Under the pieces are notes generated by a model that was given only the letters and a program-made list of their open reading frames with translations, did no database searches and was not told the DNA's origin. A DNA stretch of 64,000 nt, from contig VWZS01008810.1 of NCBI GenBank assembly GCA_013397075.1, positions 682,001 to 746,000 of the forward strand. The letters are read 5' to 3'. Positions 13,096 to 25,030 of the stretch are shown here, one piece after another. Position 1 is the stretch's first letter; each line of letters starts with the position of its first letter. This stretch comes from Rhabdornis inornatus (lineage: Eukaryota; Chordata; Aves; Passeriformes; Rhabdornithidae). The translations under genes and the position numbers were made by a program.

Positions 13096-16000
13096 CTGAA
13101 ACAGGTAGAAAAAGACAAGTAAGGAAAGAGCAAACTGCTCCCTAAAAAGAACGTTCCTATTTATAAATTGAGTTGAAATATATAAAAAAGGATGAGTTGA
13201 GACTGTCACATCTGTTCACAAAATTTTGCTAACTCATCTTAATTTTTGCCTAAGATAGGTTATTTGAGTAATGTACCCTTCATGAGTAAACATTAACAAC
13301 TATTGCATAACACTGAAATATAAATGTTTCCCCAAGGATTAGGTTCAACTCAGTATGTTACCAAATCAGACTTAAATAAAATTAAATGTTTTAAGCAGCT
13401 CTCAACTGAAAACATAAACAGCCAACAGAGAAATTACATTCTAAATCAAGAAGATCCTAATTACCGCCTATGAAGGATGTGTAAACACTATAAAGTATTT
13501 TGGGTGTAATTTAAAAATATTTACTTGTAAGGAATCAATTTAGTCACTGAAGTGGAAGTAAAAATTATTGCAATTTTCCATTATTTTAATATATTCCTGA
13601 AAAGGCTAATTGTCTTCAAATTAATTTTATTATTAATAATATAATTAATATCTAATACTGGGTATTATTCTGACATGGAAAAGGGGAACAATTAACACAG
13701 AGGTTCAGAATGAAATCACTACTGAAGTTTACACAGTAAATAAGATGACAATGTTCTAGGTTCATGTATAAAACTGAATAAACAAGTCCGAGCTTCCTCA
13801 TTACTTAGGAGCTATTGACAATTAGCTCTATGAATGTGAAACAAATGATCCTTTTCAGATTTCACTGGGATTTTCTATGCAAACAGAAAACCTCACAGCA
13901 AAGCAGGCTATATGCCAGAACAAAGTTGCAATAATTTGCTCTCAAATATGGGGTTGGAAAGTGAAAGAGATGAGAAGGACAATCAACCAGCTGAAATCTG
14001 CCTCAGCCTCTCAGAGGTTGCATTAAGGCTGTTTAGATCACTACCATGTCATAATACAGACTACTAGGTGGTACATTTTACTTGGAAAAAAGGAGAGGAG
14101 AGCACACTATGGAAAGCAGGTATTTCAATGACTGCTTCCCTGCTTTTCATCATCATGTACATCTCAAAAAACCTTGGCAATGTGCAGTGAAAATGGGAGA
14201 TACTTGATGGAAAGGGAGGACAGGCACTACAGTCAGCTTTCAAACTGGTCACCTACACCCATGCACTTTAATTTCATATAACTTGTTTTATTCATATTAT
14301 AAAGCAGGTAACGTGTATATTGGAAAATACGGGTGACAACAGTTCTTCATATGAAAAAGCAGCATGAAACTTATAAATATGTTTGTATTTACTGCTGTAA
14401 CAACAGTATAGTTTTGTCAGGAGTCCATCCTGACCATCTGTAACATGATGCCAGCACAAGCACACTGTTACAATACAAGATTTCCAACTTTCCTCATTCT
14501 TCTCTTTTTTATTGTTTACTAACTTGATCATGACGGGGAATTTAACAATTCCTCTGTGAGTAAGTGATCCTTAGTACTGCTGCCTCACATGAATCCAATA
14601 TACCCTGGTTTTCTTCTAAGAGAATACAAGTGGCAAGAAGAAACAAAAAGATGGAAATGTGAAAAAAATTATTACAACTCTTCATTCTCATCCATAGAAC
14701 TAAAATTCTGACAACTGCAAAATGTCTCCCAGCATACCTCCAGATGGCTCTCCTCAAGGCTCTGCATAACCATTACTGATTTCTTTCAGGAATAAGTTTA
14801 ACCCAGAAAAGAGCAGAGCTCTTACTTTTTTACGTTACCTGGATTGTGCTGCCATCAGCACTACACCTTGGTCTGATAACACTCTTAGGTCTCCATTAAA
14901 ACAGTAAATACAGTCACATTTTATGTACGAGGGTTAAGGAAAAAAACCCACTGAATTTGGTTTTGCTAATTTTTTAAGGGAGGAGGAATGGAGTAAACTG
15001 AACTGAGGAAAAGGGGGCACAGGGGAAAAAATAATTGTCTTTTTTAACATCATCAAAAAACATACAAGTGAAAATTATCTGTTTAGATGCCAACCTGCTA
15101 CATCAGCTAATCTACACTGGGACCCATTTTGGATTCAGTGAAACAAGTATCTTCTAATGGTATATCTTTTTTGTGCAATTTATATGCAAGGAATTTTGCA
15201 ATGCTCAGATTGATAGAGATCTAAGAGCTATTTTCCCTCTTCTCCACACAGTTTAGTTTGAGAGTTAAAATTCTTTCAGCTACACTAACTCGTGCATCTC
15301 CAAATATGTCCAGTCTGTTATATACAGAAGATAAAACTAGATGCTCTAGATATTTCATGTCCTTAAACCCCAACAAAACTTTAAAAAATTGTTATGATTT
15401 TGTTATGAAACTGACACTACCTAAAAGCTGAGTACTTCACATTTTTTGGATACAGTAACATTTGTTCATTGTGTTCAGAATAATATGAGGCCAATTCTAC
15501 ACTAGTCTACCAATCCTAAAATGTCTACATCTGCAAGTATGCAATTAAGGCTGATTTTCTAAAGACAATGCACTTGTAAGTAATAGCTTAATAAATGTAG
15601 GGAAACAAAGCAGTAGCATCCCTTTTTAGGCACTCAATTTTTTCAATGTAAGGATTTCAACGTAACCACAAGTTTCCACTATGTAGACCTCTCCAAAGCA
15701 AGTATGTTGTGGGCTGAATTTTTTCAGGCTTTATCTCTGAAAAATACTGAGTAAAATTAGTTCAGCCAATTTAAAATCCAAGAACGAAAACCTATGTTTT
15801 CATATTAGAATAAAAAAATTGATTTTTCTGTTTTGACTTGTTTTTTATTAAAGCCATTTGGCCAAATTGGCAGTGAAGAAAAAGTTGATGGTTTTATACT
15901 ATAGAGAGTATATGCTACAGCAGAAATGTCTCAGCATTCTGGTGAAAATGAATTATCATTTGACTCAGCCAGAAGCTTTTTTTTAAATGGCCATGTCTGC

Positions 16001-17091
16001 ACAGTGTGTTCTCACTAGGAACATCATCCAGCTTCCAAGTACTCTGTTTAGAGTATTTCACACTTGTCTATGACTAAGACATATAGTGGAGAGCATAGTG
16101 AAGGTGAGTGTGAACAGCACACATATTGCTGCTACTCTCAAGGGAGAGTGAAACAGAAGAAGAAGGGGCCAAGTAATCAGTACAGTATTTATTTTTTCCT
16201 GGTTAGAATACAGAACATATGGAACAGAATATCTTCTTATTTACATATACATAGATGTGTATATATATATATACACTATAGTCAGATTTATCATGCAGTC
16301 CTAGAAAAGCCCAACAGAACATTCTGTTGGCTACCACAACAAAAATATAAGTAATTATCAAAATATACACATGCAGTGAGCCTATATATGACAGAAGCTG
16401 TTTAGGGTCCACAGCTTAGTCAAATACCTTACCAAATATCTTTTCAGAGTACAAAAGGTCAAACTTTAACACCTAATTTTAGTTAAAAAACCCTCATCAA
16501 TAAATTCAAGACAGGAGAGAAGTGCTAAGTTGCAGATAGCTAATGTGGAAATACATACTTGCAACACGTATGAATTTAAAATCCAATTTCTTCTTCATTA
16601 AACAAAAAAGTGTGACACATTATCAGTCATCAAATGCGAAAAGGCCATTACTTTTCTGTAATGCTTTTAGTGCACATGCAATGGGAAGATAAACATTGAC
16701 TACTACATATGAAAATTACTAATGTTGTTCCTTTCTGTTCTTTGTGTTCTTTTGGGCTCTCATGAATGCCCAAAATGGAACAAAAGCCAGAGGTGCATTC
16801 ATCCGGATTTGCAAGAAGAAATAGGTGCATGGATCACATGTACACTTTTGCACACACACCATTCTATGGAACTGCATTTCTGCTCCTAATTACTCCCACA
16901 GGAGCAGAGGCTGCACTTACTACTAAGTGTAGCCGTAGAGCTGTAGCTAAACAAAGGCTAATCTGTGACAAGCAACTCCCTAAAACAGGGCGTGCACAAG
17001 CTTAAGCTTCCAGTCTACTAAGTGATTAGCTGATGCAGCTTAAAAATCTAGACAAGGGTAAAGTGTGGGCATCACAACAAATGGTTCTCAC
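13096..17091 (-). other. STAU2: STAU2 intron between exons H and I
   Basis: About 4.0 kb of AT-rich intron with a GTGAGA donor and a CAG acceptor. Apart from a TA-type palindrome at 16257-16276 I see no repeat family, RNA gene or coding sequence in it. Confidence 0.85.
16257..16276. repeat. Perfect 20-bp palindrome in a TA microsatellite
   Basis: gtgt followed by (at)6 and acac forms a perfect 20-bp palindrome, typical of an AT dinucleotide repeat with flanking GT/AC steps. It is probably a simple sequence repeat without function. Confidence 0.85.
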
Positions 17092-17223
17092 CTTTTCTGT
17101 CTGATCTTGAAGAGGAGTAGAGGCTTTGTATCCCAGCTGTAGCAACATTGCTTCTGCTGCATTTCTTTTAGCTATTTTCTTGTTCGGGCCCGTTCCAGTA
17201 GTAATGTCATTGCCCACTTTTAC
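17092..17223 (-). CDS. STAU2: STAU2 exon H: second half of dsRBD4 (residues 344-387)
   Basis: A symmetric 132-nt exon (44 codons, phase 0 to 0), acceptor TTTTCTTTTTAAG and donor AAG|GTGAGA (17091). It encodes VKVGNDITTGTGPNKKIAKR and NAAEAMLLQLGYKASTPLQD, ending QTEK387. These form the rest of beta2, beta3 and helix alpha2 of dsRBD4, with the KKIAKRNAA motif (358-366) supplying the phosphate-binding lysines. Together with exon G it gives one complete dsRBD; losing both would delete dsRBD4 without a frameshift. Confidence 0.97.
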
Positions 17224-20200
17224 CTTAAAAAGAAAATATTGATCATAATCATGATAAATGCAAGACTCCTTAATATCACCATATAATACTCTTGCTGATC
17301 TATCAACAGCTGTCAGCTCTTTTGATGAAGATGTGATCTTAAAAAACTACAGTAGTGCAAGAGGGGACTACAATATTCACTTGGAAAGGCTTGTTTAGAT
17401 TTTTCAGAAGATCACCAAACCCATACCCAAGAGCTACATTTTTCTGCATCTCAGTGCACACACAGTTGCCTCTCTCTTCTACCAGCCTCAGTGTCACCCC
17501 CACTGTCCTTCATGAACCTCACCCTCACTCTGTTAACACTGGAACTGCCCCAGGGTCTGTACTTCCTCTTTCTTGGAGGAAGGAGTGTTGCCTGCAGCAG
17601 CTCCCCAGCATCATCAGGACAGTATGCAGAGCCATGGAGAGACAAACAGACTCTCGAGGTTTAACGAGAGTGGTTCTAAAGAAGGATGAAACCATATTTG
17701 CATTCCTCCCACTTTGTTGCACTGCAAAGAACACAGGGGCTGGAGCTGCTTACACCTGACAAGCTTTGATCCCAATAGTCCTTGGAAAGAAGGCTCCTCA
17801 GTGGACCTATACAGTACAGTACAAAGGGTTTCTGACAAATATGATGCCTTTCATAACACTAGGAGAAATTCAAACTTCAAAATAAGGACAAACTGCAGGC
17901 AATGGATATCCAAAAAATATGTGGCTCCAACTTAATCCTTGGCTTTGTTACCATTCTTAAAACTCTTGGAGTTGTATGTGTCTGGTTTGTGACATGAGCA
18001 CTCTTACTGCTATTCATTTAGGCAATATTCATAGCTCTTTGATGGGTATATTTTGCTCAGTCCATTAAGACCTTCTATTTGGCAAATTGTGTCATAAAAT
18101 AGTGCACAGTTTCAAAACCATGTCAAAAAAAAGAAATCATAATCAAAATAAAAATAATAAAATCATCAAGGTGATCTGAATAACAAAAAACCCCCAGAGG
18201 TCAAAGACCTGAAACAGTTTGAAAGCAGCTTTTAAAAAATTGTAAAAAAAGGCATACAAATGCTAAATAAAGAATAGATGCTATTTAGTAGTTTATGTCA
18301 TTCAGTAATTCTTCACGTTCCTAAATGTATCATATATGTGTTTTCCTAAAAGTTTAAACTCCCCTTTACTCAAATACTTCTTAATTCTAAATATTAAGAA
18401 GAGGATGTAAATAAATAATAATCATGAATATCCCTTCAAAGTACATATATATACATTATGAAGCAAAAGGATTTGTCTACCTAAGCCAAAAATATTAATA
18501 ATCTTGAATATAAACCTTATCTTCTATGCAGTTCACAATAACAATTAGAAAATAGCCAATCTGCTACAAGTTTCTATGCAATAAAATTGAGGGACTTTAA
18601 TGGGACAAGACGAAAAGATAATTTATAACGTAGCTCACAATAAATCAATGTGTTGCTATTTCTCAGACCTGTAAAACTGGTTTAGCTATTATTATAACCT
18701 CTATCAAGGATTAAAGGCCTGACTACAAAGAGAAAAGAGCTTTCTGAAATTAACTTTGGGAACAGAACACCAACTAATGTCATCAGAGGTTTTCTTCTGT
18801 TTATCTAGTAGCCAGGACAAGTAATTGGATCCATTTCACCACATCTAAACTTGCTCTTTGTGTGACAGATAAAAATGAACATATTATCTCTGGATATTTT
18901 ACTTCCACATTCAATTAAATTAAATGAAAACATGGTTTAAGTAGTTTATACAAAGGTTTTTCATTCTGATAAGGTTTTCTGCATATCATAACGAATCCAC
19001 TGAGACTTCCTGAAGGTGGGATAAATAGCAGAATAATTTTAGTGTGAAAATATTACAAAAGGATGAAAATGGAGTTTAAAAGTATTTGTAACAAAGCAAC
19101 TGCTCTACTGAGTTTCTTTAACTCTTTCACGAACCTTTTTAGATACAGGAATCTTCTACATATTCACTGCTTTTAAGATTCCATTTTTATACAAACCAAA
19201 GACTTTGCCATTATTGACACTCCTCCAACAGAAAACTAAACTTCCAGCCTGTCTTCCTAATGCTGGGCTGTGTTACACTGTTCTTCTGAGGCCTCACAAC
19301 AACTACCAACTGTGGACAGTTCCATGGGGGTCTAAGCATGGGAAATGAGATTTTCTGTGATAGGATCACTCTTTTTCAAATACTTTCAGGTCTCATAAAA
19401 TGTTAGAAATCCAAGTTTATATTCAAAAAAAGATTATGCATCAAAAGGAATGCAGTACTTTCTTTTCCTTCAGAGAGAAACATAATAAATCATGAAGAAA
19501 GACCACTAAGGTCCAAGAAAGTTAAGACTACTAGCTTATCTTCATAGACATGAGGGGGTAATTTAGAGATTTAAGTGGAAACATAACTAATTTTCTGGAG
19601 AAGGAGGTGCTGGAACATCATAAATTTTGCTTGTGATGAGAAGAGACGTTTTTGTGTGGTTTGTAGACAACAAGTCAAAACATGCTGAGGTATGCTGTTC
19701 CGACTTGTTCCGGCACAAAATTACCCTTGAGTGAAAACACAAGAATACAGAATCCTTTCCTGTTTCTAATCCTTCTCAATCTGCTATTGTGCTATCTAAG
19801 AAAATATCACAGTTATACCAAATCTTTGTACATGTTCTTAATTTAAATTTGAAAGGAGTTTTAATGATCTACTGTTTCAGTATTAGGTCCAGTCAGAGGA
19901 CAGTCTAAAACACGTGGTTGTTTTTTTTTGTTGTATTTCAGAGATAAACAAAGTCACAAAGAAACTGGAAATCTGAAAAAATCTACAGCACTAATTTTTA
20001 AAGCCAAAATTCCTGGTAATATGGAGGTATTAATATCCATCTCAGAATATTAGGCATTGCTAGAATCCTTGGATCAACACCAGCCCAATTTTATTTTTTT
20101 TTCTAAAAGACAAATAAAAGTAAATAAATCATGAACCGTCAGGGATAAAGATATTAACAATCAGGTGAAATAAAAATAAGAGTATAAAATAATGCAAAAC

Positions 20201-20432
20201 ACATGAAAAGCATCTAGAGGGCACATAATTCAATTGCCATTTGTTTCACTTAGAGGAAGAAGAAAGTTTAGATGGGCTTTCTGAGACTGTATTTCGTACT
20301 ACTCCTGTATATCTGACAGCAAGGCAAAAATGCTAAACACAAGGAGATCCACTTCATATCATGCCACCATTTTGCTTGAGTTTCAACAAAACACAGCAAA
20401 GCCATTATCTCCAACATGACAGCAAATGATAC
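17224..20432 (-). other. STAU2: STAU2 intron between exons G and H
   Basis: About 3.2 kb. The part at 17440-17660 is somewhat richer in GC than the rest and carries chance open frames on both strands with no recognisable protein family. The remainder is AT-rich with A runs near 18130-18250. No RNA gene or transposon was recognised. Confidence 0.85.
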
Positions 20433-20570
20433 CTGCATAACAAATTCTCGACGGCGAGGCATTCCTCTCTCTGAAAGAAGAACATACTCTGGCTCCTTCT
20501 CCTTTTTGGCCTGTTGGATCTGAGCCAAACGACTGATGGGATTCATTCCTTGACCATATTCTGGTCCAGT
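20433..20570 (-). CDS. STAU2: STAU2 exon G: linker and first half of dsRBD4 (residues 298-343)
   Basis: A symmetric 138-nt exon (46 codons, phase 0 to 0): acceptor AACCTGGTTTAG, donor CAG|GTATCATT (20432). It encodes TGPEYGQG followed by MNPISRLAQIQQAKKEKEPE (306-325), helix alpha1 of dsRBD4, and YVLLSERGMPRRREFVMQ, strand beta1, the RNA-contact loop with the three consecutive arginines 336-338, and the start of beta2. dsRBD4 is the second strong RNA-binding module of Staufen. The donor has T at +4 and a poor match beyond, so it is probably weaker than its neighbours. Confidence 0.96.
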
Positions 20571-21190
20571 CTAAACCAGGTTTAAAGGAAAGAACCATTA
20601 TCTCAGTATATATCCCTATAACTACTACACTACTTCAATAAAACATTCACTAGGACTCTCTCTTTTGTAATACTCCCTTTGAGTGAATAAGAAGTAACTT
20701 ACGTTCCATTTTCTGGTCATGAGACAAAAGATAAGAATCCTCAGGCTCAAAGCTGTGGAAAGAAATCGTCTGCCCTTGTTGCAGGTAGTGTACATACCGT
20801 GCATCTGCAAACTATGAAAACTTTCTCCTACCTATGGAGGTCCTCATAAGGATGGATCAAAAGTAGTGGATTCATTAGTCAATTATATCTTATTGCCTTG
20901 CTTCTAGGACCCTTCCCCCTAACCCTTTAAAATAGGTTGCCACAATGCTGGAACACGCAATACACTGAGAAGCAGTGGGATTTACACAGGGACAAAAACC
21001 ATTTGCCACACATAAGGAAACTTCCTCCTTCAACCTTCTGCTTTCCTTCTCAGCACTTCAGGCCTTCCATCCTACAGTGCAACTTGCAACTAAAGGTGCA
21101 GAGGGTTTACTCTGTGTGCTATATGAATTTACCCTCAAAATACTTCTGTGAAGTGAATGGCTAGAATTGTTGCTTATGGTGAACCACCCA

Positions 21191-21330
21191 CAAGGTATTT
21201 CAAATGCTTAAAAAGCAATTATCCTCACAATAACATGTCAAAAAGTATGGTTGGTGGGGGAATTGATCTCATGTCAGGGAAAGAAAAGGACTGACAAAGT
21301 GGTCTGTCCAAGATTACACAGACAGGTGAA
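21191..21330 (+). repeat. MIR/L3-like ancient interspersed repeat
   Basis: The order of motifs 'aaaaagcaattatcctcacaa', then 'cagggaaagaaaaggactgac', then 'gtggtctgtccaagatta' and 'cacagacaggt', matches the pattern of old MIR or L3 3' regions ('cctcacaa..', 'gggaaactgaggc', 'cttgtccaaggtcacacag'). It is diverged, and the assignment is by remembered pattern only. Confidence 0.45.
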
Positions 21331-22867
21331 AAACTACAGTCCTTGAAAACTCTCTAACGCTGAAATTCTTTTAATGAATTATTGTTCACACGGCAAATGC
21401 TCTTTCAAAGCACATAGCCATGAAAATATTTGTTTGTAGATTTCAAGAATAAATTAAGACCCAAAAAAATTTATCTGAAGTCATTATTTCATTGATTTAT
21501 ACAGGATAACACGAAGAATGCACTTGCAAATGTAAATGGCATTTGAATGTAAAATTGTTTTTATGTTAAAAAGCTATTTCCCTTTTATGAAACCAATTGC
21601 AGGCTAAGAGAAGATGAGCATTCATGCTTGCTTGAGCTTCTCAAATAACAAACAAGTGTTCAGGAACCTGAAGAAATGATCAGCAACTGAAAGCTCAGAC
21701 CAGAGAGGGATATTATATTTAGAAAGCTGTGCAGCAAATCCTACATAGTGTAACTGCTGAAGTAGCTAGAGAAGATGTAGGTGAAAGAGCTAAGACAATG
21801 TCATACACAAGGGCAGCTGTGTGGGCAAGAAGCCAGGCAGAGACAAAATGCAGAGCAGGCTAAATAAAGAGCAGGCCATAAGATACAGCCTCATAAATAT
21901 ATATGCAAATAAAAATAAGTTATTGTTGCCACTTCTTTTGATGCTTAAAACACAGGCAAGTTAAATTGAAAGAAATGGGCATATTGAAAGTATTTCAGAA
22001 GTTTGGATATTCAAAAAATAAAAACCATCTACATATCCAGCTTATTTTGACAATTAATGTCTCTTTCTAACAAGGCCAACTGTGTATAATTAAATTTAAG
22101 TTCATAATGGCAAATGGTATACGGTAATATAAGAGATTTTTTCATTATTACACCCTTAGCGTCTTTCTTGAGAAAAACTTTCCAAGATGTTTGGTGAAAT
22201 CCAAAGCCAAAAGACTTTTCCAATCTTCCAGCTTTAAAGCTGCATTAATACTGATGGTTTTCCATTAAATAATTTTCCTTCCCATTTTTCATATAAGTTT
22301 CTGAGAATTAGATCTCCAGGATTTTAGTAGAAGACAGGTATCTAATTAATCTAGGTTTTCCTGAAAAATCACTTATTCTGTATTGAAGGCAAATGAAAAG
22401 AGGAAGGTGACAAATAAGTCTTTTTTATATTTTCCAAATTCAGTTTTGCACTCTCCGAAGTATTTGCTTATTTTAAAGTGGTTTTCTGGTGGCTGCTCTT
22501 TCGGAACTCTGCACTTTGTATCCTGAGTATACAGATTTCTAATGGTCAAACTTCTAATAAAGTACTGAAGCACTGAACTAGCAGTCCATTAATTTATTGT
22601 TTCATGTATCTCTCTCCCTCTTCAAACTGAGGAGGGGAGAGAGCCCAGGAAGAGAACCACTAGAGATGCTAAAAGAGATTCTCTGAGGAGATTATGCTAA
22701 AACTTCACATGGCTGGAAAGAGCTGCTTGGAGGGCTTGATCCTCCACTACACTTGAACGAGACCCTTGAAGACCTCAGTGATGTGAGCTATTTACAAGGC
22801 ATTCTGTTTGAGAATCTCACAGCATTCTCAGGATTTAAGAAAAGCCCAGGCATATTAGCACAAACAA

Positions 22868-22914
22868 GTAACAATATTGACAGAAACAAGCAACTGTAAC
22901 AATATTGACAGAAA
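22868..22914. repeat. Local duplication, 19-bp units at 28-nt spacing
   Basis: The 19-mer gtaacaatattgacagaaa occurs at 22868-22886 and again, identical, at 22896-22914. It lies about 90 nt downstream (in transcript direction) of exon F. It looks like a small tandem duplication. Confidence 0.9.
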
Positions 22915-22999
22915 GTGACAAATAAGCCTTTATTGATTTTAAATCTGACTGTTAGTTTCTGAGCAAACATTCTTAATTGTGCCAAAGGTGGACACATAC

Positions 23000-23212
23000 C
23001 TTCAATATTGTTTTTGGACGCTTTTTAAAGTAAAGTTTTGGCTTTTCAATCACAGGAAGAGGAGGAAGTTTCTTAAGTTCTTGCAGGACAGCCATTGCAG
23101 CACGTTTCTTTGAGAGTTTCTTACTGTTGCCTTCTCCTTCTGCAGTGAATTCTCCTACTGTAACTCGTGTAACAAAGCTCTTCATGTGAGGAGGTCCACT
23201 TTCTTTAATCAC
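23000..23212 (-). CDS. STAU2: STAU2 exon F: most of dsRBD3 and basic NLS-like segment (residues 227-297)
   Basis: A symmetric 213-nt exon (71 codons), phase 0 to phase 0, with acceptor TTTCTCTTAAAAG and donor AAG|GTATGTG (22999). VIKESGPPHMKSFVTRVTVG carries the beta1-beta2 loop (GPPHMK, 232-237) that reaches the RNA minor groove in this fold. GEFTAEGEGNSKKLSKKRAA follows, with helix alpha2 KKLSKKRAAMAVLQEL and the Lys cluster 257/258/261/262 that contacts phosphates. After the domain comes PPLPVIEKPKLYFKKRPK, with the basic cluster KKRPK (289-293), at the position of the nuclear localisation signal reported between dsRBD3 and dsRBD4 of STAU2. All expected RNA-contact residues appear intact. 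Confidence 0.97.
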
Positions 23213-24016
23213 CTTTTAAGAGAAAGCAACACTGAGTCAAAGCACCCTACAAGAAGATAACTTAATATTTGTTATCTCTGCAATGAACATTACAAGTCCA
23301 GTTTTCCTGCTAACTGAAGGCATTTGACAGGTTTTCATAGAAGTTGGACAAGTATTAATAACAGTACGAGGTTTGAGGACAGAAAACTAAGACTAGTTAG
23401 ATAAAGCAAATCTAACCACCATATTCAGTGTTTCACGACAATAAGAGTAGACCTACATTTTTAAAATTTTCTAGAATAACACAATATACCACAATTATGT
23501 ACATTTAAACCAGGGTGATGAATTTTTTCTTTGCAAGGTGCTTCACAAACTAAAGCAATTAAGTCTATGAAGGTCTAACATTGACTATTTCTTTATACAA
23601 AACATATTCAAAACTGTATTAATTTGGCATTACCTCAACCTGTTTGTAATATTTTTTCTATTATCATTAAGCCACTGGACGTTCATAGTCCCAAACATCA
23701 GTCTCAATAGGAGCAGAGCCAGAGTACAGGCTCAGAGCAATATCCCATACATTTGAAAGGCTGACACATTGTTGCCTCCATGACTCTCAGCTGCCCCTCC
23801 CAACAGCACTGAAAAGAATTCCCAGAAGAGCCACCGTAACTCACACAAAAGTCAATCATTTCTGAAAAAAATTCATTTATTCATTCCCTTCCAAACACAT
23901 TTAGCGACAATAAGAAAACCCATTTGAAGTACTCCCCTACAACAAGTTATAGTAATATGGAAAGAAATTAAGTTCTGAATGCTGTACCTTCCTTTCGTTG
24001 TTTTTCTGTCGTTTTT

Positions 24017-24069
<53 letters not shown>
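24017..24069. repeat. (CA)n / (TG)n microsatellite
   Basis: A 53-nt dinucleotide repeat of AC units with one 'caaac' interruption near 24034-24038. In the STAU2 pre-mRNA (minus strand) it is a UG repeat about 0.8 kb upstream of exon F. The valine/cysteine open frame across it is an artefact of the repeat. Confidence 0.97.
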
Positions 24070-24072
<3 letters not shown>

Positions 24073-24841
24073 CTCCATTTAGAAGGCTGATGCTAGGATG
24101 TATTCACCCACAAATCACAGCAGTGCAAGTGCTAGGATTGCCATCTCCTCATGTATGCAAGCACCATTTACTGGTCTGGACAATGTCTATCAGGAATTAA
24201 GAGACCTCATTTGGGAAAAGGTTTAGTTATTTTGTTTGATGGGCGGAAGCAGCTACCTAATTTAATCTTTGTTATATGCAATATGTATAAGGAGACATTA
24301 GAGTATCTGACAGGCATCTCTTTATAATACCTTCAGAACCAATACAAATATAATTTTTTTTTCATTTGATGGAATTATATCAAACCATTTGTTGAAGAAG
24401 AGTAATGTCTCCTTAGGTTGAGGAGGGAGGGGAAAGGGAGCTGAGGTAAAGGTACCAGGGCCTTCTTGGTGTAATAACTATAGTTTTAATGTGCTCAAAC
24501 CTTCAATCTAACATTACTACAACATGTTTTGTATTAAAGTTCTTTTTATCAAGGTCATGTCCCTTGCGTTATTTAGTTTTGCTGTTGCACTATAATGAGG
24601 TCTCCTTAGGCTTGTATTCTTTTCTAAGTTCTCTTTTGTGGCAACTTCACCCAGCAAATACAATTACCACAGCATATATCAATAAAAAGACACAAAATTA
24701 AAATTAACAGACAACTTCGTACCATTTTCCCAGAATAAGATGATATCTATGCCAAAATAGGATTTTTTCTGTTGTAGTCTAGGAGTGTTCCCACTCCAAG
24801 ATTCCAGGTATTAATTTCAGAAGTGTTTCAAACACTGCCTC

Positions 24842-25030
24842 ACTTGAAAGTTGCCCACTAATGCTTGACCACATGAGAAGGCAGCAGTGCTTTCAATGCA
24901 CTGAGCCACGCTGAGCCCCAGGATGCTGCACTGCCTGCACCAGAGCTGGGATGAGCCCAGTGCCAGGATCTCCTGCTCCCAGACACAGTCGGGCATTGTG
25001 CCCATGCTGAACACCTTCATCACACTGCAG
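24842..25030. repeat. Unclassified GC-richer block
   Basis: Within AT-rich intron this block is clearly GC-richer, with words such as 'gagccacgctgagccccagg' and 'ctgcaccagagctggg'. It has borders of ordinary composition and no recognised coding similarity. It may be an old retrotransposon or LTR piece. I cannot name a family. Confidence 0.35.

Larger units (their letters stand above)
20571..22999 (-). other. STAU2: STAU2 intron between exons F and G
   Basis: About 2.4 kb with donor GTATGT and acceptor TTTAG. It contains a MIR/L3-like remnant at 21191-21330 and a 28-nt-period duplication at 22868-22914. No coding sequence is supported. Confidence 0.85.

Noticed and set aside
14145..14162. snoRNA-like C box (ATGATGA) on the minus strand
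   Set aside because: No D box (CTGA) and no terminal stem within the usual distance downstream.
17355..17759. Open frame of 134 codons, with overlapping frames on the other strand
   Set aside because: Located in a slightly GC-richer intron part. Frames on both strands, no recognisable domain, no start context or splice evidence.
23873..24070. Val-Cys repeat protein on the minus strand
   Set aside because: Pure translation of the TG microsatellite.
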